Of a stretch of 64,000 nt of DNA, positions 15,612-24,863 are shown one piece after another. The DNA lies in NCBI RefSeq assembly GCF_021233415.1, contig NZ_CP089466.1, positions 1,984,001 to 2,048,000 on the forward strand, read 5' to 3'. A program made the position numbers and the translations under genes. Each line of letters starts with the position of its first letter. The stretch's first letter is position 1. Origin of the DNA: Halobacterium litoreum. Its GTDB lineage: Archaea > Halobacteriota > Halobacteria > Halobacteriales > Halobacteriaceae. The notes beneath the pieces were generated by a model, which was not told the DNA's origin, searched no databases, and was given only the letters and a program-made list of their open reading frames with translations.

Positions 15612-17356
15612 GCCGGAACGACGAGGTGGCGTCCGTCCTGGAGGCGTACGCCGACCTGCTCGAAGCGCAGGGCGTCGAGTACAAGCCGAGCACGTACCGG
15701 CGCGCGGCGGACAACGTCCGCGAACACCCGGAGGCCGTAGAGGACCTCGCGGCGGAAGGCGCCGACGCCGTCCAGCGAATCGACCGCGTGGGCGAGAGCA
15801 TCGCGGCGAAGATAGTGGAGTACGTCGAGACCGGCGACATCGAGGAACTGGAAGCCGAACGCGAGAAACTCCCCGTGGAGATGGACGAACTGACCGCGGT
15901 GGAGGGCGTCGGCCCGAAGACGGTCAAGAAACTGTACGACGCACTCGGCGTGCGGACCCTAGACGACCTCGAAGCCGCGGCGGAGGCCGGCGAGATTCGA
16001 GACGTCTCGGGGTTCGGTGAGAAGACCGAGCAGAACATCCTCGCGCACGTCGACTTCGCGCGGGAAGCACAGGAACGCGAACTGCTCGGTGACGCCCGTC
16101 CGGTCGCCGAGGACGTGCTCGATTTCCTCCGCGGCCTCGACGCCGTAGAGCGCGCGGACGTGGCGGGGTCGCTCCGGCGGTGGCGCGCGACAATCGGCGA
16201 CGTGGACGTGCTCGCGGCGAGCGACGACGGCGAAGCGGTCGGAGCGGCGCTCGCGGACTGGGAGCGCGTCGGCGAGGTCATCGACGCCGGCGAGACGAAG
16301 ACGAGCGTCCGCCTGAACGACATGCGCGTGGACCTCCGAGTCGTCGTGGACGCGGAGTTCGGCGCGGCGCTCCAGTACTTCACGGGGAGCAAAGAACACA
16401 ACGTCAAACTCCGGAACCACGCCATCGAGCAGGGCAAGAAGGTCAACGAGTACGGCGTCTTCGACGTGTCCGACGTCGAAGACGACGACGACCAGCGCGC
16501 CGGCGACCTGCTCGCGAGCGAGACCGAGGCGGACGTCTACGACACGGTCGGCCTGCCGTGGATGCCCCCCGAGATTCGGGAGGACCGCGGCGAAATCGAG
16601 GCCGCAATCGAGGGGACGCTCCCCGACCTAATCGAGGAGGACGAGATTCGCGGCGACCTCCACACGCACACGGAGTGGTCGGACGGGTCGCTGTCAATCG
16701 AGGAGATGGTGGCGGGCGCGGCGGAGTTCGGTCACGACTACGTCTGCATCTCCGACCACGGCGAGGGACCGGGCGTGTTCGGGGACTCGGGGCTCTCTGA
16801 CGAGGACCTGCGCGAGCAGGCCGAGGAAATCGCGGCCGTCCGCGAGGACGCCGCGATCGAGGTGTTCCACGGCGTCGAGGCGAACGTCGACGCCGAGGGG
16901 AACGTCGGGGACGCGAGCGACGACGTGCTCGCCGACCTCGATTTGGTGGTCGCCAGCCCCCACAGCGGTCTCGGGGACGACGGCGGCGACCAGACCGAGC
17001 GCCTGATTCGCGCGGTCGAACACCCGCACGTCGACGTGCTCGGCCACCCGTCGGGCCGACTCATCAACGACCGCCCGGCGATGGAGTTCGACCCCGCGGC
17101 GCTCGGCGAGGCCGCGGCGGCCGCCGACACCGCGCTCGAAGTGAACAGCAACCCCCACCGCCTCGACCTCTGGGGGAGCGCCGTGCAGGCCGCAATCGAC
17201 GCGGGCGCCACCATCGCAATCGACACCGACGCGCACTCCGTCGCGGAGTACGCGAACGTCGAGTACGGCGTCCACACCGCCCGCAGAGGGTGGGCGGAGA
17301 CCGCGGACGTGCTGAACGCGCGGAGCGCCGTAGGCGTGCGCGAGTTCCTGGGCTGA
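15608..17356 (+). CDS. polX: DNA polymerase X with C-terminal PHP domain
   Basis: The 582-residue repair polymerase has a helix-hairpin-helix region (residues 1-170, with VEGVGPKTVKKLYDALG), the nucleotidyltransferase core (AGSLRRWRATIGDVDVLAAS, carrying the paired Asp metal ligands), and a PHP domain from about 335 (RGDLHTHTEWSDG, ISDHGEG, GVEANV, ASPHSG, VLGHPSGR, DTDAHS). The PHP part gives 3'-5' exonuclease or phosphoesterase activity in bacterial and archaeal PolX used in base excision repair. The ATG overlaps the stop of the DUF5788-like gene and the stop shares one base with the next ATG (TGATG), which makes a three-gene operon. Confidence 0.95.
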   Translation: MSRNDEVASVLEAYADLLEAQGVEYKPSTYRRAADNVREHPEAVEDLAAEGADAVQRIDRVGESIAAKIVEYVETGDIEELEAEREKLPVEMDELTAVEGVGPKTVKKLYDALGVRTLDDLEAAAEAGEIRDVSGFGEKTEQNILAHVDFAREAQERELLGDARPVAEDVLDFLRGLDAVERADVAGSLRRWRATIGDVDVLAASDDGEAVGAALADWERVGEVIDAGETKTSVRLNDMRVDLRVVVDAEFGAALQYFTGSKEHNVKLRNHAIEQGKKVNEYGVFDVSDVEDDDDQRAGDLLASETEADVYDTVGLPWMPPEIREDRGEIEAAIEGTLPDLIEEDEIRGDLHTHTEWSDGSLSIEEMVAGAAEFGHDYVCISDHGEGPGVFGDSGLSDEDLREQAEEIAAVREDAAIEVFHGVEANVDAEGNVGDASDDVLADLDLVVASPHSGLGDDGGDQTERLIRAVEHPHVDVLGHPSGRLINDRPAMEFDPAALGEAAAAADTALEVNSNPHRLDLWGSAVQAAIDAGATIAIDTDAHSVAEYANVEYGVHTARRGWAETADVLNARSAVGVREFLG

Positions 17357-17793
17357 TGCGGTTGCTCGCGGACGCGATGTGCGGGAGTCTCGCGCGACTC
17401 CTGCGGATGTGCGGCCACGACACCGCGTACGCGCTCGACAGAGGCGTCGAGGCCGACGACGAACTGCTCGCGCTCGCCGAATCGGAGGGCAGGGTCGTGG
17501 TCACGCGGGACCGGCAGTTGGCCGAGCGCGCACCAGACAGCATTCTCGTCGAGTCGAAGGACGTAGACGAGCAACTTCGAGAAGTCGCCGCCGCGGGCGT
17601 GTCACTCGACCCGACGCCGGGCGCGCGCTGTGGCGCGTGCAACGGCGCCCTCGAAGCGCTCCCCGAGAGCGCGAGTCGACCCGAGTACGTGCCCGACGAC
17701 GCCGGCCCGGTGTGGCGGTGTCGGGACTGCGGGCAGTGTTTCTGGCGCGGAAGTCACTGGGAGGACGTGGAAAAGCGAGTCGCGGACGTCTAG
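17356..17793 (+). CDS. Mut7-C RNase domain protein (PIN-like with zinc ribbon)
   Basis: The 145-residue protein opens RLLADAMCGSLARLLRMCGHDTAYA, followed by VVVTRDRQLAERA, the DUF82/Mut7-C PIN-like nuclease core with acidic residues in the positions expected for metals. A C-terminal zinc ribbon follows (CGACNGAL ... CRDCGQCFW). Relatives are predicted ribonucleases. It overlaps the PolX stop by one base and so is the third gene of the repair operon. Its own stop shares the tetranucleotide CTAG with the convergent neighbour. Confidence 0.85.
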   Translation: MRLLADAMCGSLARLLRMCGHDTAYALDRGVEADDELLALAESEGRVVVTRDRQLAERAPDSILVESKDVDEQLREVAAAGVSLDPTPGARCGACNGALEALPESASRPEYVPDDAGPVWRCRDCGQCFWRGSHWEDVEKRVADV

Positions 17794-18707
17794 GCGTTCT
17801 GCTCCCACCAGTCGCAGGCCTCCATGTCGTCCATCTCCTCCTCGTAGAGGCCGCAGTAGGGCTGCATGCCGTCGCCGGTGTTCTGGTAGTCGAAGTGCGC
17901 GCAGTTCCCGCAGTACTTGTCCGGCCCCGGCCCCTCCGTCGTCTGCTGGTCGTCCATCGGGGACGTGATGTCCTGCGTGCTCGCGCCGCCGTCCGAGACG
18001 GACGCCGCGGGCTTCGAGGACGGCGGCGACTGCCGGGACGTGGTCTGAGAGTCCGGTTCGGGCGCGGGTTCGGAGGCGTTCGCGCGCGTCTCCTGTTCCG
18101 GGTCCTCGACGCCGCCGAACACGCCGACGCCGCCGAACGTGCCCGAGGAGAGGGCTTCGCGGGCGCTCTCGACTTCGTCGGCGGGCACCTCGACGGTGTG
18201 GGTCTCGCCGTCTTTGGTCACCGTCATCGTCACCGTGCCGCCGGGGTCGTTGCGCGTCTTGAACGTCGCGACGGCGGTGAACAGACACCAGAACGTCGTG
18301 ATGATGCCCGCAAAGTAGACGACCACGAACACGAGCGTCGCCGTCGACGGGACGCCGGTGGCGGGGCCGGTGTACCAGTCCTGTGGGTACGTCCGTCGGA
18401 ACAGCATCACGCCGAGGACCGCGAGGCCGGACCCGACCGCCGCGGCGGCGCGCTGGACGCGGTTCGCGGGGAGGACGGAGAAGATGCCGACGAACACCGC
18501 GGGGACGCCGAGTCCCGCGAGGATGCCCGCGATTTCGCGGCTCTCGTAGGGCCCGTAGCCGTTGTTGATGAGCAGGCCGGTGGCGCCCGCGAGAATGCCG
18601 CCGACCACGAGGAGCGCCCCCGCGGCGAACAGTCCGGTGCCGAGGTAGACGCGGCGCCGGCTCGCTTCGCCGGCGCGGCGGTCGTAGGTCTCCCCGAGGC
18701 TGGTCAT
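17790..18707 (-). CDS. Haloarchaeal membrane protein with C-terminal cysteine motif (DUF7139-like)
   Basis: The 305-residue protein has three to four N-terminal membrane helices (about residues 22-140), a small beta segment (VTMTVTKDGETHTVEVPADEVE), a long Ser/Pro/acidic linker, and a C-terminal cysteine module (KYCGNCAHFDYQ ... MQPYCGLYEEEMDDMEACDWWEQNA) that may bind a metal or form a redox site. I recognise the overall plan as a haloarchaea-specific family without known function. A TATA-like box is present on the minus strand at about 18728-18735. Confidence 0.75.
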   Translation of the reverse strand: MTSLGETYDRRAGEASRRRVYLGTGLFAAGALLVVGGILAGATGLLINNGYGPYESREIAGILAGLGVPAVFVGIFSVLPANRVQRAAAAVGSGLAVLGVMLFRRTYPQDWYTGPATGVPSTATLVFVVVYFAGIITTFWCLFTAVATFKTRNDPGGTVTMTVTKDGETHTVEVPADEVESAREALSSGTFGGVGVFGGVEDPEQETRANASEPAPEPDSQTTSRQSPPSSKPAASVSDGGASTQDITSPMDDQQTTEGPGPDKYCGNCAHFDYQNTGDGMQPYCGLYEEEMDDMEACDWWEQNA

Positions 18708-18883
18708 GTGACCCCCTTGACGGTCCAGCGTAAAAACACTACGTCAGACACGGCGCCGGGTCGCACCGCGACCGGGGTGGCGGCAAACGGTACGCGCGTT
18801 CGCACCGACCGACAGCAACCGCGCCGCCAGTCCACACGGACCGTCCAAATACCGCTATCCGGTCAGTTCCCGTACGTTTCGGC

Positions 18884-19864
18884 ATGACCGAACCGAGCAC
18901 TCCGACGCGGCGGCGGTTCCTGCGCGCGACCGGGACAGCGGCGCTGGCGGCGGCGTTCGCCGGCTGTTCGGACGCCACCGAGTCGCTGCGTCAGCCGACG
19001 ACCACGGAGCGCGGGACGGACAGGCGTGCCGTCGTCGGCGAAGTCGTCGCGGACGACCGGCTCGCGATGGTCGTCAGAGGGACGCGTCGGACCGACTCGC
19101 TCGGCGAGTTCAGCGACGCCGGCGAGGGCAACGAGTTCGTCGTCGCGCGACTCGCGGTGCGCAACGAGAGCGACGGCTACGTGGACTTCAGCGGCGGCTG
19201 GCAGACGCGCGTCGCGGACAGCGAGGACTACGTCTACGACGCGTCCTACGAGCGCACCGACCACCCGCTCGGTAGCGGGACGCTCGCGCCCGGCGAGGTG
19301 ATGCGGGGCGACACCGTCTACGAGGTGCCGGCGGACGCGACCGGTCTCGTCCTGCAGTTCGACTTCGCGGCGTTCGACCTGTTCCGGTTCGACCGCGTGC
19401 GCGTCGACCTCGACAGCGAGGCGTCCCCGATAGCCGACCTCGAACAGTCCCTGCGCGTGGCCGTCTACGAGCCCGGCGACCGCACGACGTACGGCGGTCT
19501 CTCGGTCGCGGTCCGCGGCGTCCGTCGGGAGACGGCGCTCGGACAGTTCGCCGAAGCGACGCCGGGCACGGAGTACGTGATTCCGGACGTGGCCGTGACC
19601 AACGACACGAGCGAGGCGGTGACCGTGTCGACGCTCCTCCAGATGGCGCTGAAGACCGGGACCGGGCTGGCGTACACGCAGGACCTCGAAGGCTCCGCGG
19701 CGCTCGACCGCGGATTCGCCGAGGGGTCGCCGGTCGGCCCCGGCGAGACGCGGCGCGGCGAACTCGCGTACCTCGTCGACGCCGACCACGAGCGCCTGTA
19801 CTGGGCGTTCGACTTCTACGACGCGACCGACCCCCAGAAGGCGTTCTGGGCGCTGTCGCCGTGA
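18884..19864 (+). CDS. Tat-exported lipoprotein with two DUF4352-like domains
   Basis: The 326-residue protein begins with a Tat signal (TRRRFLRATGTAALAAAFAGC) whose Cys29 lies in a lipobox, so it should be exported folded and lipid-anchored. A Thr/Arg-rich linker follows, then two similar beta-sandwich domains (residues about 45-170 and 180-320), each starting with a (V)VxGxRR segment followed by LGEFSDAGEGNEFVV / LGQFAEATPGTEYVI. The two halves are a tandem duplication of a telokin/DUF4352-like domain, often seen in surface proteins. The ligand is unknown. It is divergent from the preceding membrane protein. Confidence 0.85.
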   Translation: MTEPSTPTRRRFLRATGTAALAAAFAGCSDATESLRQPTTTERGTDRRAVVGEVVADDRLAMVVRGTRRTDSLGEFSDAGEGNEFVVARLAVRNESDGYVDFSGGWQTRVADSEDYVYDASYERTDHPLGSGTLAPGEVMRGDTVYEVPADATGLVLQFDFAAFDLFRFDRVRVDLDSEASPIADLEQSLRVAVYEPGDRTTYGGLSVAVRGVRRETALGQFAEATPGTEYVIPDVAVTNDTSEAVTVSTLLQMALKTGTGLAYTQDLEGSAALDRGFAEGSPVGPGETRRGELAYLVDADHERLYWAFDFYDATDPQKAFWALSP

Positions 19865-19933
19865 CCCGAGCGGCCGGCGACGGGCGCGCGACGCTTCGAA
19901 AGGTTGAATCCCCGGCCTCTCGAACTCCGGCGT

Positions 19934-20221
19934 ATGGCTGACGAGACCGACGAGGAAGACGAGGGGCCCGCCGTCGAACTCGGCGAGGGCGAATCCGTCG
20001 AGGGCGCGCCGCTCGCTCGCGTCGCGTCCCGACTGACGTGGGCGCTCCAGAAGAGCGAGGTCGTTCGGAAGGAGGGCGACGCGGTGATTCGGACGCCCGA
20101 CGGCCCACAGCAACTCGCGGACGTCCTCGAAGACGTGGACAACCCGTACTTCGAGACGCGACGCGAGTTCGAGGAGGACGTGGAGGCGGTCATCGGCACC
20201 GGGCCGGTCCAGACCGAGTAA
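19934..20221 (+). CDS. DUF5789-like small acidic protein
   Basis: The 95-residue soluble acidic protein carries a conserved core, LTWALQKSEVVRKEGDAVIRTPDGPQQLADVLEDV, that I recognise as the haloarchaeal DUF5789 type. The fold suggests a small winged or helical domain, and the function is unknown. The start at ATG 19934 (cgtATGgct) is preferred to the in-frame codon at 19904. It is 76 bp before the transducer gene. Confidence 0.75.
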   Translation: MADETDEEDEGPAVELGEGESVEGAPLARVASRLTWALQKSEVVRKEGDAVIRTPDGPQQLADVLEDVDNPYFETRREFEEDVEAVIGTGPVQTE

Positions 20222-20296
20222 GCCGACGTTACCGGCCTTCCCGGCGGCTGGGAACTGCGGGGCAACCATTTTACTCACGGCCACAGAGGTAGGCCC

Positions 20297-22060
20297 ATGA
20301 GCATCCGAACCGCGTACGAAGCGTGGCTGTGGCGGTCCATCTCGCTCGTCGGCGCCGACGGCAGCGTCGAGGGGAAGATGCTGACCGCCGTCGGGCTCCA
20401 GTTCGCCGGCGCCGTCGCGATGGCGGCCCTCGCCGTGTTCACCACCGGCGTCGTGCAGGTGGTGGGGGTCGGCGCGATGCTGGCGCTGTCCGCCGTCGCG
20501 TTCTTCAACACGTACCTCGTCGCCGAGCGGGACTTCGTGGAGCCGCTGGTGGAGTTAGAGGACGCCGCCAGCGACATCGCCGCCGGCGAGTTCGAGCGCG
20601 CGGACATCCCGGACTCGGAGCGCGACGACGAGGTGGCGAGTCTCGTCGCGTCGTTCCGCGAGATGCAGGGGAACCTCGCGCTGGCGTCCCGGCAGGCCGA
20701 CGCGCTCGCCCGCCAGGACTTCGACGACCCGGCGCTCGACGACCGAGTGCCGGGCGCGTTCGGGGAGAGCATGGCGACGATGGCCGAGAGCCTCGAATCC
20801 CACACGGAGGAACTCGAAACCCAACAGCAGAAACTCGAACGCCAGTCCGAGAACCTCGAACGCCTCGTGGACGCGCTCTCCGAGGCGACCGAGCAGGCGC
20901 GGGCGGGCGACCTGACGGCGACGGTGGACGCGAACGCGCTGGCGGTGGACGCCGACCACCGCGCCGTCGTGGAGGACTTCAACGACCTCCTGGAGACGCT
21001 GGGCGCAACCATCGCGGACATCCAGTCGTTCGCCGACGACGTGCTCGCGGTCTCCGAGCGCACCGACGACCGCGTCGACGAGGTGGCCGCCCACAGCGTC
21101 GAGGTGAGCGGGTCGGTGAACGAAATCGCGGCGGGCGCGAGCCAGCAGACCGACCGCCTGAACGACATCGCGGCGGAGATGGACACGCTGTCGGCGACCG
21201 TCGAGGAAATCGCCGCGAGCGCCGACGACGTGGCCGACACCGCGCAGGCGGCGGCCGACCGCGGGGAAGCGGGCCGCGAGCAGGTCGAGGAGACCATCGA
21301 GGAACTGCGCGCGCTCCGCGAGCAGAGTCAGGCCGTCGCCCAGACGGTCGAGGCGCTCGCCGAGGAGGTCGACCGCATCGACGGCATCACGACTATCATC
21401 GAGGACATCGCCGAGGAGACGAACATGCTCGCGCTGAACGCGTCCATCGAGGCGGCCAGAACGGGCGCCGAGGGCGACGGGTTCGCCGTCGTCGCCGACG
21501 AGGTCAAGAGCCTCGCGGAGGAGACCAGCGAGCAGGCCGGCGACATCTCCGAGTTGGTCGGCGCGGTGACCGAGAAGGCCGACGAGGCCCACACGGCCAT
21601 CGAGTCCGTGGACGCCGAGGTCGAGCGGAAGATAGACAACACGGAGGACGTGCTCCGGGACTTCGAGGCCATCGTGGACGACGTGGCCGACGTGAACGCC
21701 GCGGTACAGGAGATTTCGGAGGCGACCGACCAGGGCGCCCAGTCCACGACGGACGTGGTCGGGATGGTCGACGAGGTGGCGAGCGTCAGCGAGGAGACGG
21801 CCGCGGAGGCCGCGACGGTCGCGGACGCCGCCGAGGACCAGACCGAGGCGACCGACGAGGTGGCCGACCGAATGGACGAACTCGCGGAGCGCACGGCGTC
21901 GCTCGCCGACCTGCTCGACGACTTCGACGTGCCCGCGGACGCCGACGACGGCGTGCGGGACGCGGCCGACGACCGTCCCTCGCCCGATACCGACGCGGGC
22001 GCCGAGAGCGCGGCGGTCACCGACGGCGGCGACGAGTCGGCGTTCGACTGGGGCGCGTGA
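20297..22060 (+). CDS. Methyl-accepting chemotaxis transducer (Htr type)
   Basis: The 587-residue signal transducer has two N-terminal membrane helices (about residues 28-75) with almost no extracellular loop. A HAMP domain follows, with long coiled coils and the highly conserved signalling tip IEDIAEETNMLALNASIEAARTG at about 370-395. It interacts with CheA/CheW. The sensor must be cytoplasmic, membrane-embedded, or a partner protein, since there is no extracellular domain. The C-terminus is a disordered acidic tail ending SAFDWGA. No che genes are adjacent. Confidence 0.93.
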   Translation: MSIRTAYEAWLWRSISLVGADGSVEGKMLTAVGLQFAGAVAMAALAVFTTGVVQVVGVGAMLALSAVAFFNTYLVAERDFVEPLVELEDAASDIAAGEFERADIPDSERDDEVASLVASFREMQGNLALASRQADALARQDFDDPALDDRVPGAFGESMATMAESLESHTEELETQQQKLERQSENLERLVDALSEATEQARAGDLTATVDANALAVDADHRAVVEDFNDLLETLGATIADIQSFADDVLAVSERTDDRVDEVAAHSVEVSGSVNEIAAGASQQTDRLNDIAAEMDTLSATVEEIAASADDVADTAQAAADRGEAGREQVEETIEELRALREQSQAVAQTVEALAEEVDRIDGITTIIEDIAEETNMLALNASIEAARTGAEGDGFAVVADEVKSLAEETSEQAGDISELVGAVTEKADEAHTAIESVDAEVERKIDNTEDVLRDFEAIVDDVADVNAAVQEISEATDQGAQSTTDVVGMVDEVASVSEETAAEAATVADAAEDQTEATDEVADRMDELAERTASLADLLDDFDVPADADDGVRDAADDRPSPDTDAGAESAAVTDGGDESAFDWGA

Positions 22061-22106
22061 CGCCGCCGGACCGAGTTTTATCTCCGTGGGACGCGGACGT
22101 TCGACT

Positions 22107-22544
22107 GTGCTCCCGATAGACCCCAGCGACATCGACCCCGAGGACTACGGCGAGAAACAGGCCACCCTGGAGATGAGTCACGAGGACGCAATCGAGTACG
22201 TCCGCGAGACGTTCGCGGACGCCGGCTTCGGCGTGCCCGTGGAGTTCTCCGTCTCCGAGATGCTGAACGAGAAGGTGGACGCGGGCCGCGACCCCTACTA
22301 CGTGCTCGGCGCGTGCAACCCCGAGGTGGCGGACCGCGCCCTCGACGCCACGGACGACAAACTCGGCGCGCTGATGCCGTGTAACGTCGTCGTCTGGGAA
22401 GAAGAACCGGGCGTCCAGCGCGTCTACCACGTCTCGATTATGCGCATCGCTCGCCTCCTCGGGATGGCGCCGGACGACGACGAGATGGCCGACATCGTCG
22501 CCCAAACCGGCGAACTCGTCGACGACGCCTTCGAGAACCTCTAG
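22107..22544 (+). CDS. DUF302 family protein
   Basis: The 145-residue soluble protein has the DUF302 core: SHEDAIEYVRETFADAGFGVPVEFSVSEML, YYVLGACNPEVADRALDATDDKLGALMPCNVVVWE and VYHVSIMRIARLLG. The family fold is related to the tRNA/c-di-GMP-like alpha-beta sandwich, and the biochemical role is not settled. The GTG at 22107 is preferred to the ATG at 22086 because the TATA-like tttta (22076-22081) lies about 27 nt upstream of the GTG. The stop shares CTAG with the convergent CPBP gene. Confidence 0.85.
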   Translation: MLPIDPSDIDPEDYGEKQATLEMSHEDAIEYVRETFADAGFGVPVEFSVSEMLNEKVDAGRDPYYVLGACNPEVADRALDATDDKLGALMPCNVVVWEEEPGVQRVYHVSIMRIARLLGMAPDDDEMADIVAQTGELVDDAFENL

Positions 22545-23308
22545 AGGCCGAGGAAGGAGACCTCCTCGGGGGCGTACGTCACCGCGATGTACATCAGCGT
22601 GAACAGCGTCGCGTTGTAGAGGCCGTGTGCGAGCGCCGGCACCGCGATGTTCTGTGTCTTCTCGTAGGCGTAGCCGAAGACGACGCTCGGCACGAACAGC
22701 ACGCTGATGGTGATTGCGGCGGCGACCGGCCCGCCCGAGAGCGCGAGAATGTGGGCGGGTGCGAACGTCGCGGACGCGAGCAGGATGGCGGGCCACGCGC
22801 TGAACTGCTCGCGGAGGCGCTTCTGGATGACGCCCCGGAACAGCAGTTCCTCGCCGGGGCCGATGAGGAGAATCTGGAGGACGGCGAGATACGGGATGAT
22901 GCCGGGGTTCTGGAGCGCGGTGGTGGCGCCCGTGTTCGCCGCGGGTTCGGTGGACAACACGGCGATGAGAATCTGGGCGAAGACGTTCGCGGCGACGAAC
23001 GCGAGAATCCACCCGCCGAAGAGGTACTTCGCGTCCGAGAGGTCGGGGACGTCGAACGGGACGTACTCCCAGGAGAGTCCGCGGTAGCGAATGTACAGCC
23101 ACGCCGCCAGCGGGAACGCGACGCCCTGGAGGGAGATCATGGAGACGCCGAGGACGGCGACGTCGCCGAGTTCGTTGCCGGTGAGCGCGACGTAGGCGTT
23201 CGCGACGACCAGCCCCGCGGGGAGCGCGAGGACGAACCCGAGCAACGCGATACCGAACGCGGCGAGGACGGCGCGCGACCGGGAACCCTTGGAGAGAACC
23301 GAACTCAT
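22541..23308 (-). CDS. CPBP family intramembrane metalloprotease (Abi/CAAX-like)
   Basis: The 255-residue membrane protein has about seven to eight helices. Family motifs are visible: GPGEELLFRG (Glu153, Glu154, Arg158), FAPAHILAL with a conserved His, and VPALAHGLYN with the last His/Asn. The family includes CAAX-processing and bacteriocin-immunity proteases that cut in the bilayer. The substrate here is unknown. It overlaps the DUF302 stop by four bases tail to tail. Confidence 0.9.
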   Translation of the reverse strand: MSSVLSKGSRSRAVLAAFGIALLGFVLALPAGLVVANAYVALTGNELGDVAVLGVSMISLQGVAFPLAAWLYIRYRGLSWEYVPFDVPDLSDAKYLFGGWILAFVAANVFAQILIAVLSTEPAANTGATTALQNPGIIPYLAVLQILLIGPGEELLFRGVIQKRLREQFSAWPAILLASATFAPAHILALSGGPVAAAITISVLFVPSVVFGYAYEKTQNIAVPALAHGLYNATLFTLMYIAVTYAPEEVSFLGL

Positions 23309-23350
23309 GGGGGAGGGTTCGGGGCGCGCGGCGAAAAAGGCAGGGGCCGG

Positions 23351-23527
23351 CTACTCGTCGCGGCGCCGGAGTTCCTCGCGGAGCGCGTCGACCTGCCCTT
23401 CGAGGTTCGCGACGCGCTCTTCGAGGTCGTTCGAGGACCCGCGGTCGAGGTACCGGACGACGGCGACGAGCAGGAGGAGCGGGAGCGCGAGCGACACCAC
23501 CATCAGGAAGATGACTGCGAGTTCCAT
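23351..23527 (-). CDS. Small membrane protein with C-terminal coiled coil
   Basis: The 58-residue protein has one membrane helix (VIFLMVVSLALPLLLLVAVV) followed by a short coiled coil with heptad leucines (LEERVANLEGQVDALREEL). The ATG at 23527 gives a compact start, and an upstream in-frame codon at 23593 would add residues lying against the nreA 3' end. It resembles many single-helix haloarchaeal proteins, and no function can be assigned. It follows nreA on the same strand by 70 bp. Confidence 0.65.
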   Translation of the reverse strand: MELAVIFLMVVSLALPLLLLVAVVRYLDRGSSNDLEERVANLEGQVDALREELRRRDE

Positions 23528-23597
23528 GCCGCCGGGCAAGCCGCCGACGAAGGCTGGAGGGAGCACAGTCCGACGAACGTGACGGGCGGCCAAAAGG

Positions 23598-24863
23598 TTA
23601 CGTGAACTCTGAGAGGTCGCTCTGGACGCCCGCGACCATCGTGGACTTCCGGCGGAGCGCGCCCAGCGAGACGGGGAGGTGGTCGACGACTTCGCTGACG
23701 GCGCCGTGGAAGGTCTCGGCCTCGCCGGGCGTCCCGTCGAAGGCGTTGCGCACGCTCTCGCGGACCTGCCAGACGCCGACGGGCGCCCAGTAGTCGTCGC
23801 TGACCTCGCGGAGGACGAGGGCCTTCGCCTGTCGTCCTCGGTCCGCGAGGTGTTCGAGGACGCCGAGGCGGGAGGCGTAGTACGCGCCCGCCGTCTCGTC
23901 GACGTACCCCGTCCGGCCCTCGTAGCCCTCGCTCGCGGACGCCATCCAGAGGTCGCCCGCCGGGTCGGGGTTCCAGATGCTGCCGGGCGCCTTCATCTCC
24001 ACGAGTTCGTACTCCCACCGGCCGGGCGCGAGAATCACCCAGTAGCGGTTGCCCATGTACTCCTCGACGTGAACCGTCACTCGGTCGACGCTCGGCGCGT
24101 CCCGAATCTGGCCGCGGAGGTACTGGCCGACGGTGTCGTCGACGGCCGTAATCGACCACCGCGTCGGGACGAGGCGGCGGTGTTCGGACTGCCCGAGCGC
24201 GCCCACCGACAGCACGCGGTTGATGTCGTAGACGTCGAGGCCGCGCCGGTAGAGGTACGTCATCGCGCCCTCCGCCGCCCAGTCGTCGTCTTCGAGGGTC
24301 TTCTCGACGTACCGCGGGACGTGGGGGTTCTCCGTGAGGTCGGCGGACTCCGCGCTGGCGTTCGGGCCGGAGGGCGCGTTTGCCGCGGGGTTCGTGTACT
24401 GGTCGCGGTCGAACTCCGGGGTGTTCGACAGTCCGATTTCCACGTCCACGGGCCGGTCGGCCATCGCCACCTCGCGCTGGGTGCCGACGAAGCCGTCCCA
24501 GACGTCGTGGACGTTCACGTTCGCCGCCCGGCGGGAGTTCAGCAGGCCGGTGCGGTACTGGAGGACGTTGTCGATGTCGAGGCCGCGGTCGTACCACTCG
24601 CCGCTGGTCGCGAACTCCTCGGGGTCGGCGTCGCCAGCCATCGGCGAGAGGATGCCCGCGGAGACGTTCGGGTACGAGGACCGACCGACGAACACCGAGG
24701 GCGCGGTCGCGCCGACGAGCGTGTCGCCCTGCACGGCGGACTCGAATCCGGACTGCACCTCGTCGACGTAGTCCAGAATCTCGTAGGACTTCTCGTCGGC
24801 GAGGCGCCGGCGTTCGGCTTCCTCGTCGGGGCGCAGTCCCTCGATGTAGTCGTCGAGTCGCAC
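23598..24863 (-). CDS. nreA: Archaeal Nre family DNA repair protein
   Basis: The 421-residue protein matches archaeal Nre (DUF650/DUF651) proteins. APSVFVGRSSYPNVSAGIL, LLNSRRAANVNV and VPTRWSITAVDDTVGQYLRGQ are characteristic, and VVLAPGRWEYELVEMKAPGSIW-like segments occur in the second half. The C-terminus VQSDLSEFT fits a PCNA-interaction motif (QxxLxxF), as reported for haloarchaeal NreA. There are no cysteines at all, so the N-terminal zinc finger of some Nre proteins is absent. It is linked to DNA-damage tolerance together with the sliding clamp. Confidence 0.88.
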   Translation of the reverse strand: MRLDDYIEGLRPDEEAERRRLADEKSYEILDYVDEVQSGFESAVQGDTLVGATAPSVFVGRSSYPNVSAGILSPMAGDADPEEFATSGEWYDRGLDIDNVLQYRTGLLNSRRAANVNVHDVWDGFVGTQREVAMADRPVDVEIGLSNTPEFDRDQYTNPAANAPSGPNASAESADLTENPHVPRYVEKTLEDDDWAAEGAMTYLYRRGLDVYDINRVLSVGALGQSEHRRLVPTRWSITAVDDTVGQYLRGQIRDAPSVDRVTVHVEEYMGNRYWVILAPGRWEYELVEMKAPGSIWNPDPAGDLWMASASEGYEGRTGYVDETAGAYYASRLGVLEHLADRGRQAKALVLREVSDDYWAPVGVWQVRESVRNAFDGTPGEAETFHGAVSEVVDHLPVSLGALRRKSTMVAGVQSDLSEFT

